This document shows, in pieces, positions 1 through 9,600 of a stretch of 12,048 bases of DNA. Origin of the DNA: Phoronis ovalis (lineage: Eukaryota; Phoronida; Phoronidae); the NCBI GenBank assembly GCA_028565635.1, contig JAOXYB010048147.1:1-12048 (forward strand), written 5' to 3'. Position 1 is the stretch's first letter. Each line of letters starts with the position of its first letter. The notes below the pieces were generated by a model, which saw only the letters and a program-made list of their open reading frames with translations, was not told where the DNA came from and did not search any database. Position numbers and translations under genes: made by a program.

Positions 1-557
1 AATTCAAATTCCAAAACCATATGTGCAATATATACAATTATCCATCGATCTTCAGACTAGTTGGATGTGTTGAAGGCCCTCATTATCCAACATCAACCTC
101 CACTACTACCACCACCATTCGATTTTGAAGTTGCTGAATGCAGTTTTTACCATGCAATAAGCGTGTTTTACCCTGGGCCTCATACACCAACCAAATGTTT
201 TGGCAAGTACCTCACCCCTCTGGGTGCCAGCACAGGAGTTGCAAATGGTCATAGGAGTAGTGGGAGTTGAAGTTGGATAATCGGAGAGTATCTGAACGGT
301 GATACATGAACTCATTCGGTAGGAATTACATAGATTTCTAAGTATGATCACTTTCACTGTAATTGCTATGTAAGATTCCATGACTGCTCGCACAGCTCAC
401 AAGTCTATCAAGAGCTAACTAGTGCAGAACGTCATGAACCAGGACTAAAATCTAAGTACTGTTAATTGTTATGAAGTGTGGAAAGTTGTGTCAGAAGTTG
501 TAAACACTACATGCGTTCTGCTTTTAGCACAAGCATCCTGAGTATTACCATACCAGT
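1..557. other. Upstream region and 5' UTR of DCTN1
   Basis: No gene can be supported here. Part of it (about 60-290) is richer in GC than the rest and is open in several frames, but the translations resemble nothing I know. That part is mostly taken up by the inverted-repeat element at 82-281. From about 290 to 557 lies likely 5' UTR or promoter. No TATA box stands out. TTTTAG at 521-526 could be a splice acceptor for a leader exon. Confidence 0.5.
82..281. repeat. About 200-bp element bounded by imperfect terminal inverted repeats (possible MITE)
   Basis: ATTATCCAACATCAAC and following bases at 82-110 are the reverse complement, with one substitution and three single-base gaps, of 254-281 (ending GTTGAAGTTGGATAAT). 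The left arm begins TA|TCCAAC and the right arm ends GTTGGA|TA, which would suit insertion at a TA dinucleotide. The inside has no transposase. No longer target duplication is seen outside the arms. A non-autonomous DNA transposon is likely, and a chance foldback is less likely. Confidence 0.45.
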
Positions 558-648
558 ATGTCAGTAAAAGTTGGTACAAGAGTTCAAGTTATTGGTAAAG
601 ATATCATAGGCACTGTTGCTTATGTTGGTGCCACACAATTTGCTGGTG
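558..648 (+). CDS. DCTN1: DCTN1 coding exon 1 (start of CAP-Gly)
   Basis: This exon encodes residues 1-30 plus the first base of Gly31, beginning [14 protein letters not shown] and running into [13 protein letters not shown]. The donor is a consensus GTAAGT at 649-654. Reading through it gives a stop shortly after (KLQVKK then TAG), which confirms that splicing is needed. A TTTTAG at 521-526 could be the acceptor of a 5' UTR exon, so the leader may itself be spliced. Confidence 0.93.
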
Positions 649-3600
649 GTAAGTTACAAGTGAAAAAATAGTTCAAAACGTCGCTTACTGTTGAGAAAGC
701 TTTTGAATAAAAAAGACAAGGGTACTTTCATAACACTGCTACCTTGACTAGGTTTCACCAGTTGAGTTAATAGTTTCATAAATCTAAGATGTATGCTATT
801 GTAAGACAATCAAAATTTCACATGCCATGTATCTGTTGCAAGACAGCACTGGTCTAGTGATATTTAGTGCCACCTATAGGTATGGATTAAGTATCTTCAA
901 GAACATACTTCAATATCAATTGTTACATGATTTGCATGTCACAATATGGTTTCAAAATATAATTTAATCTATTAAATATGAATCTTTGAGCTACAGATAG
1001 ATTTCAGTCTTATAACAAGAGCTCCATCAGTTGGTTCTTTTGAAATATATTGATTAGAAGTATAATAGAATAATTTGAAGACAAAGAGTAACTAAAAGAT
1101 ATCTATGCTTTCTGAATTTAGGAATTATGCTTTGTTTTAGGAAAATGGATTGGTGTTGTGTTAGATGAGAAGAAGGGTAAGAACAGTGGGGAAGTCCAGG
1201 GAAAGAAATACTTTGATTGTCCAGATAAACACGGAATATTTGTTAGGCAGTCTCAGGTATTACTTTTTGAGACAGAATGCCATCTTTCAATCTGTCAGTT
1301 ATAAAGACTTAAGTGCTAAATGGCTGCCACATTAAAAATTTTATTTATCAACAGAACATTTTGTAGAACTTTTGGAAACATGGTTGTCGAGTAAATTAGA
1401 TTAAACTATTTTGTTAAATATTTATTTTAACTATTTGAGATAAATTCACAAATTATATCATGAATACTTGTATGCTGTAATTTGCACTTAAGGTTCATGT
1501 TATGCATGCAAATTACATTATAAGTATATACTGTATGCCTACCAGAGGATATCCTTCTACTGATATGCTCATACAAACTAGACAAATTATAGTTACAGTA
1601 TAAATTATGGTATAACAAAAAAGTACAATTTTGTAGCATTGAGTTTTCTGTGTGTTAGATGGCATTTAACAACAGTATAATAATTTTCTAGATTGATGTG
1701 TTAGGTAATCAGTCTCCGGCACCAGCTGTTACTGCAGTTGAGGAATCTGCTAATGTTGTGCCTGTAACAAAAGACTCCGCTGCAGCCACACCAAGAGTGA
1801 AAGATGTGCGGAGATCTGGATTACGACCACCAGGTGTCTCCAGGGGGAGTGAGTACATTTTGTTTTAGGTTGTATTGTTGTTTAGGTAATAAATGACAAA
1901 CTGGCTGACCAAGCAGTAATCATGTTTCCAGATTACTATATCATTCTTACTAAGAGGCACACTTTGTTAAAAAAAATATTAAAGGAAATGATGTGTGTAG
2001 TGAGATGGTAACAATATTTGTACTTCACTAAATTTCATCATTGTTTTAAACTAAGTTTCGCCAAGTTCTGACGGCTCAGGAAATGAAGACTGTTCATCCG
2101 ACCATAGTGGTACAAAACCATCAACTCTTAAAACTCCTTCCGTCATACGTGCCGAAAGTCCTGCAGGTGACAAGAGAGTCTCAAAGTTAAAACCACCAAA
2201 CTCTGGTATACCTCGAACGAAGAGTGAGTCTTGAGCACATCTCTCTGTCTATGGGGCTAATGTTACTAATTGGAACTGCTTGATAGTGGCTTTTAAGGTG
2301 CGATTATTTAATGCTAACACGCAAACAACCAGTGCATATACAGCTTATTAAAGTCGTAAACTCACTTTAAATGGTAGTTTATTATGAAAAATAGACACTG
2401 AGCTTGTCTTTGGCTTAACAGTGGGTGAGCAGTTTAAAAGATCAGCATGTAGTTTATAACTAAAAATATGAATAAAAAAAACAGTTGAAGTGACATGTCT
2501 TTGACCCTGTTTCTGAATACAATTTGATAAATTGTTCATTTTCATTTTGTTGGAAGCTCAGTTTTTGTGTCAAATCTGGATCAGTTGTGAGAGTTACTAT
2601 TTCTATGTTTTATACCAGTTGTTTTAGGATTTCAGTAGATTAATGTTCAGGCTTTCATAACGCTGATACTGACAACTAAAAATGTTACAATATCACATAG
2701 GTGGTAATTTGATATGTAATATATTAATTTTCATATACAATGTAATTATATAGCTGTAACAGAGCTCAACTCTGTAACATATTAATATTTATTTTTATGA
2801 TGTTTTTATGTACAATGTTGATATGGCCACAGAACAATCATCCAATAATGCAAAGAATAAGATAGTAACAAGGTAACGCATAAGGAATAGACTATACTAT
2901 GTCTAAATAGATAAATCTTATTTCGGTGCAATAAAAGCGACAATAACACTAATGAGGAATCAGTATTATTCCCTTTTATGACTGCTAGAAATTACCCTTT
3001 TGTTTGAATGCCTGCCCATTATACATCTGTCATTACAATATGTAGGTGACACTACTATGATTGAAAAACTTGCTCAATCGCTGACCATTTTATCTGGCCA
3101 GTTACATGAATAACAAAATATAGTTCATAATATATGGTATATCTGGTTATGTGATTCAACTACAAATGGCTGCACCAGTGGTGTTAGGTACATATTTTTG
3201 TTTTACATTATGTTCAACCAGTTTGTTATAACTGGTGTCCTTCTTTGTGAACTTTAGGAGTATCTTCTGCATATGAGTTTTACATCATCAAACCTGAATG
3301 AATGAATTTTGTCGTACACTATATCAGCTCAATTTCACATATAAAGTGATTGTGCAAATGGCAAGGTTGATCATTCCAACTATATCCATATTTCCTTTCC
3401 ATTTCCATACAGTTTTCACTCTTTTCTCCCGAATGTTTTCCACCATTATCTGGTTGATAAGAATACCAAGATGTAAAGTCCATCGCATGATTATTTGCAA
3501 CCCATCGCCATTCACCTTCATTTGCAAAATCATTTCCACCAATCCAAAAACTGGACTTCTCCAATTTTTCTGTTAAAGTAAAGTTAAAGTTAGTGTCCTT

Positions 3601-6600
3601 GTTATCTAGAAGAGGGGATTGGCAGATGTTTACTTGTACTTTAACAGATACTGGTAGAAATAGCATATCAAAATATGTTTCAGCAAGACAAAATATTTAA
3701 CTATTTAATCTCTTGATTTCTTTTCATTTAATTACTCAAAGCGTAAATTGTAAAGCTGTAAGAAATTTTTTTTTAAATGTTGCAACATCATATATGCCAC
3801 CAGCAAAAGTTCACAAGTTTTTAGCTAATCTTCTCCATTGTTGTACTGTAGAAAATGTGTATACCATCCCTGGTCCTAATAAATGCCAGGTATTTTAATA
3901 TCCACCAGTTGCATATAAACTTATCCAGAACTGAATAAGGATTAATGTTGTCACCAATTTTCATTAGAAACTAATTTATAAGCCGACTTTCAGGCAGCTA
4001 CAAATAATAATTTTAAAGCATGTTGTGAAGTTTTGATTTCCTCCATCAGAGGTTGTGACCTGTTTTCAGGTTTTAAATTTGTTGTGAAATTTCCTATGAA
4101 ATTGAACATAAATTCTTGGAAACTTACTTTTGTTTTTTCTGATATGTTCCATGATCATATAATTTTCTCTCCATGTTTGAATGCTTACAAGATGAGCCTG
4201 AATAACTCTGCAGTATTGTTCAGCTTGTATCCAACTGGCTTTTATTGCCATGAATTTATAGCAGGAGTGATGATAACCAATAAACCCATTCGGACACAAG
4301 TGTGACGTATCATGTGCTTGTGTTGTACTAGCTGAAAATTTAAAGGAAATTCTCAAGTGAATTAAAAAAAGGGAACGTTCCAAAAAACACCCAGCAACTA
4401 TATATGTATACTCTTTAAAATTTCTAAATACGACTTTATCTTGCACAAATGTCTTGGTAAAACTAAGTTTTCTTGTCTTTATTAAATTGTGACTCAAAAC
4501 GAATGTTGAGAATAATGTAGATTGATATTTTGGTATTTTTTTGATAAAAAATGTTCAACATCATTCATTGCTAACATAGTAAGGTGTATGTTATACTTAT
4601 GAGTTATACTTATTATCTTGATTACCTAAATAAAATAAATTACTTAGAGATACCAAGTATAACTCATTTTCCTTGTATTACTTGTTCCCTGCTGAAAGTT
4701 TGTTTTTGCTTAAGGGCAGACATTTTTCTTGCATGTAAAATTGATAATTTTCATGTTTGTACCTAATTTTATCACTTTTGGCATTTTGCTTGAGGTGTTT
4801 TTTGCATTCTTTTGTGAGTAATTAGTTGAAGTATATGAAAGGCGCAGTATCATTCTTGTAGGTCTAAATTGAATTAGCTTTCTGTACAGCTTTGTATAAA
4901 AAATATTTTATGTAGTTGCATTAGTAGTTAGTAGATAAAGCAATTAAAATACTAGCATTGTTAGAAATGATGGAAAAAATAGTTACAAAATTTCTAATGT
5001 ATTTCATCTGAAATGAAGATATTTTAAGAATTTAAAGTTGATGGTTATAAAATATTAATGGAGCCAATGTATGAGATTGTTAAATTTTAAATTGTGTGAA
5101 CAAACAAAATGTTTTTTGTAAAAAAAAATGTTTTAGCCATTTTTGGTCAGTGAGAAGTTCCTAGAAATTGTTTCATTTGAGACAAAAAAAAGTTATTTTA
5201 AATATTTGGACCTTTGATTGTAACAAAATATTTATGGGCTCATTTATGATTGTTAACCTTTAAATTTTGTGAACAAACAAAATTTTAATACTTCTGTCTT
5301 TTCTTGAAAAAAAATCTGTTTTAGTGATTATTGGTCAGTTATAAGTTACTGCAAAATTTATGAGCTGTAACATATCATGATAAACCTAATATTTCTCACA
5401 GAATGTCAGCATTCTGTGTTGGAACATATGCTAGGGCACATAAAAAGTAGAATTAGTCACTAGAACTTTTTAGGTTGTTTTCTTTGGCAAATGTGATACC
5501 ATTAATGTGCCATGAAAAATCTACACCCAAACAATAAAAAAAAATTTAACAATTCTTATAACAACAAGAACACAAATATTTAAAATTAGATTTTGTTTTT
5601 AAGTTGGAAACATTTCATGTCTAAAACTAAGAGAAAGAACTGTTTAAATTAGAAACTAATAGCAGTATCTTCCAGGTTCATCAGTGTTTGTTTGGATGAC
5701 ATTTTTTTATTGTTATATTTTTTTAATTATTACTGTTATATTTTTTTACAATTAACAACTGTGAACAGTTTACCAATTCAAAAATTAGTTGTGTAAATTT
5801 CCTGCTATAAAAACACCTATTAAAAGAAATTGTTCACCTCACTATTGTCTACATTTGCTGAAACAAGTTTTTAAAAATGCCAGCAAATTATTTGGTTCAT
5901 ATACTAATTTCACTGTTTTCATTTTGCTTGGTTTTTGGTTGTTACATTACCCAAAGGCCGATATAATTAAGTACAAAACGTTACGTGAATTACTTGAAGA
6001 ATGTTTACCTTGAAAGTTTTTAGACTTTTGGAATATATGTAGAAAAAATACTTACCAGAATTCAGAAATATCATCACAGAAAATATTGTATAGCATATAG
6101 TTTGGAGAGTGTTCACTGACGCAATCTTTTGTGAAAGTCTCCTACAAAGTAGGCATGAGATTTCGATAGCCATGTCTGTTGAGGTTTTTTCCCACCTTGC
6201 CAGTGTAGATGTAACTTCTCTTAGAGATTATGAATATTGTTTGTTATACCCTCAATAATTGTTCGTAGAGTTTCAGTTAATTTTTTATAATCTGTTAAAC
6301 ATAGTTACTCATGACGGAGATTATGCTGATTCACAGAATTTGCTGATAAACACTCGACGGTATCCGTGTTATAGGTGCATCTGAAGATATATTTTGCTAC
6401 AGCCGGTACTATTTGTTTTGGCATTGAATTCTGTAAAATAGAAATTTTATCAGATATATATATTCTTGTCTATGAGTGGCTACATTACTAAATAAACATA
6501 ATATTTTAAGATTTAAAATATGAAACATGTTTTCACATGTAATAAACTGGTCAGTTTGAAACAGGTAAAGCTTAATGTAGGCTACTACTATCTGCAATTA

Positions 6601-9600
6601 ATAGTAAGATTTTTTTTTCACCAAGTATGGTTGTTAATAGTTTTTGTTAAGTTGTGAATGGTGTAAAATGTTTCAATTGTAGAATAATAAATGGTATGAA
6701 ACTTTACTGAATAAGAATAAAAGCAGAGTTTAACACAAATAACATTTTAAAAATTAAAATTAAGCAAATATTAAAATCTTGAAAAAGTGTATAAAATTTG
6801 GTATGAATTAAAGAATGTCAACTTTATAATAATTAGAATGTAAATATTGAGAAATAATTAAAAGTCAAAAACTTGAAGGGATTTACAAAACTTAAATTGA
6901 GATATTTTACCGTAATTCGAAGTAGTGGAGATATTTTGAATGGTCATTAGTTCCTTAGCTAATTATTTTAGCAAAATCTCATTCTATGCATAAAAAGTTG
7001 CCTTTAATACTCATTGATTTAATACTCATTGATTTAATACTCATTGTTACTGTGCTAAGTAAGATCTTCTAATGATTAATATATTAATCTGCTACTCTCA
7101 AGTGCTCAATAATATACAACCATGATGACTTGTACATGTTATACAATTCCCTATACTCCCTTAGCCATTTTTATGATTTCTAAAATATAATGATGCACCT
7201 CTTCTTCAAGAATTTAACATCTGTAGCTCAATTTTTTAAAGTTTTCTGTATATTAAACACTTGTATCTTTATGTTGCTATTTTATGTTTTTTGTTATTTT
7301 TGCATTTGACAAAATTTTTAAAAACCCATACATGACATTTGTCATCATTCACATACTTCACAAAAATACAAAGTGTGCACTTTTTGAAGATTGTGCGAAT
7401 TCTACTAAATACCCTTTACTTTTGTATTCATATGCAAGTTAATTAAACATTTTCTGTTACAATTATTGACAAGAACATCATCTTTATCAGAACACAAGAG
7501 GACAAATTATGTAACATTAATAGTTACTCTATTTTTAATATTATTCCCTATAGTATTGAAAAACCTAAAAATATCACATCAGACAAATAAGTCTCAAGTC
7601 TTCTTTCCACATAACTTTTCTTTTTTTATAACCAATCTTTTTCTAAAAGTCTTCTGCATATAGATAGATATGAATTCTCATCACTATAACCTAGTATACT
7701 TTGTCAACAAAATTTTCTTGAAAGAAAGGTTACATGAAAACAGCTGTAACACTACATGTAAGATGTAAAATACTCACCAGACCTTTAAATGTTTCACATT
7801 TGCTTTTACTGAATAATAGCCCAGATGTAATTGTAATTGTATGTATGTACCTGTTGTTTCTGGGGTTTTAATTTCAATGTGGACACCTGTACAAAGTCTC
7901 TGTTTTATATTAACAGAACTGTGGAAGAGTCTATATATTTTGGGGTGTGATAGATTGTAGTTGCATGGGCAATGTACTATTTGTTTGTAAATGATATTTC
8001 TTAGTTGCTCAAATATATTTTGTAGCAAAAGTGTGACAAACCAACTGATTTAACAAGTTCGCAAAAAGTAAAGACAAGGTGTTCGTATAATCACATTTCA
8101 GGCTACTCAAAAAGTGATAGATGCAAAATTAGAATATCTTTAAATATGAGATCTGATTAATTTTTTTTTTTTATCACTTTCTTCACCTTGTCACAAAGTT
8201 ATACCAGTTAGAGTGCAATGGATTTATGCTAAAAAAGTTGTGCTCTTCACCCACTTCCCACATCATATGGTGATCTTAAATTTGCAAAATGTTTTTGATA
8301 TCTGTCCAAAGAATCTTGTATGTTAGAAGATTAGCCACAGCACTTGCTGGGAGCCACACATGGTTGTGTTTGCTTAAAAAATAGCAGGAGCAGCTATAAG
8401 TAATTTTCATCATCTGGCAAATTGAGATCAGTGTTTTCTATAAACTATTTAATTGTACCCATCGTCTGGGGCTATGAATATAATATGCTACCTTAGATCT
8501 AGATAGCTAAAATTTTAAAGTTTTATAATTTTACCAAAAATTTGTCCACAATTGTATAAAAAAGATGCCCTCTAATTATATGATTTTTGTGACAAACCCC
8601 AAAATCTGTATTTGGCCATTCAGTATATTATATTTTGTTATATGTTCACTATTAGATAATTATTAAAAAAACTACATGTATTTTCTCAGCATAATTTGTG
8701 TGGATGCATGTTTAGGGCCACATTATTTGGCATTTCAGTGAATACTCTATGAATCATAGGAAAGTTATCTATATTGTTTGAATCCAGCAGAGTGAAACAC
8801 ATATTTTCTGGAGAACACTAGTTGTCTTGTAAAAAGTGTAAAGACATACCACAGGACACAATGTTAACCTTATATAAAATTATATGTACAATGTTCTTTG
8901 TGTGAACTGTAGTCACATGTACTCAACATTGCCAACATTTCCACTTGATAAAGTTGTCTTTATGTCTGAATATTGAGTCCGGTGCTTAGATTATTCAAAT
9001 ATAGTTACATACTTTCTGACATACTTGACGACATCTGATACATGCTAAATTGCAACTACAGATCTTATATATAATGTAATAGTGTAATTCATTGCTTTTC
9101 AAATGTTGTTACTGATTTCACTATAAATCAGACCTGTCATCTCTCTTTTGCAGCACTGTATTTTCTTGTTGTGTATTTTTCATGATCATGTAAATTATGT
9201 CATAATTGCTTAATAAACCCCAATGTCTCTTGCTAATGAACATTAAAGTAACATGTTATTTAATTTAGGCGGTAAAAAATACATATCAAAACCCCTCCAC
9301 CCACAAGCTCAAAACTTCACACAAATCAGCTTCACATTATATCTACAGTTTTTAAATAATTGCCGTGTTCAGAAATTTTATTTTTTTGATTCAAAGGTCA
9401 GCTCAAAGTCAATATAATTGTGACCTCTGAATTTTGAAATTGTTTATTTTTGACAATGAAAAAAATATATTCTGACCCACAGTTTTTGGCTAATACTTTT
9501 GAATATTAAAATTAAGGAAACCCCTTGTTTTTTAATTAACTTCTTATCAGATTATGAAAACTGCTTTCAACCTTATCCTTTTTTTTATTATAAACTTAAA

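Noticed and set aside
106-393. Minus-strand 95-codon open frame, with a plus-strand frame at 61-270
   Set aside because: It overlaps the inverted-repeat element, both strands are open together, and neither peptide resembles a known domain. I treat it as chance or repeat-derived.
2755-2779. Small hairpin TGTAACAGAG / CTCTGTAACA
   Set aside because: Arms are 9 of 10 matched with a 5-base loop. This is too short and isolated to call an RNA gene or terminator.
3298-3576. Plus-strand 92-codon frame
   Set aside because: It is the exact antisense of lectin exon 3, whose minus-strand reading has clear CTLD motifs.
4033-4305. Plus-strand 90-codon frame
   Set aside because: It is the shadow of lectin exon 2 on the other strand.
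4332-4497. N-terminal extension of lectin exon 2 to an ATG at 4497, avoiding a signal exon
   Set aside because: The extension lacks a good signal peptide pattern, and a strong TTTTCAG acceptor at 4332 has the right phase. It remains a fallback if exon 1 is wrong.
5789-6013. Plus-strand 74-codon frame with a hydrophobic stretch ([14 protein letters not shown])
   Set aside because: No family is recognised, codon content is AT-driven, and it sits in AT-rich intron close to the lectin signal exon. It has no splice or promoter support.
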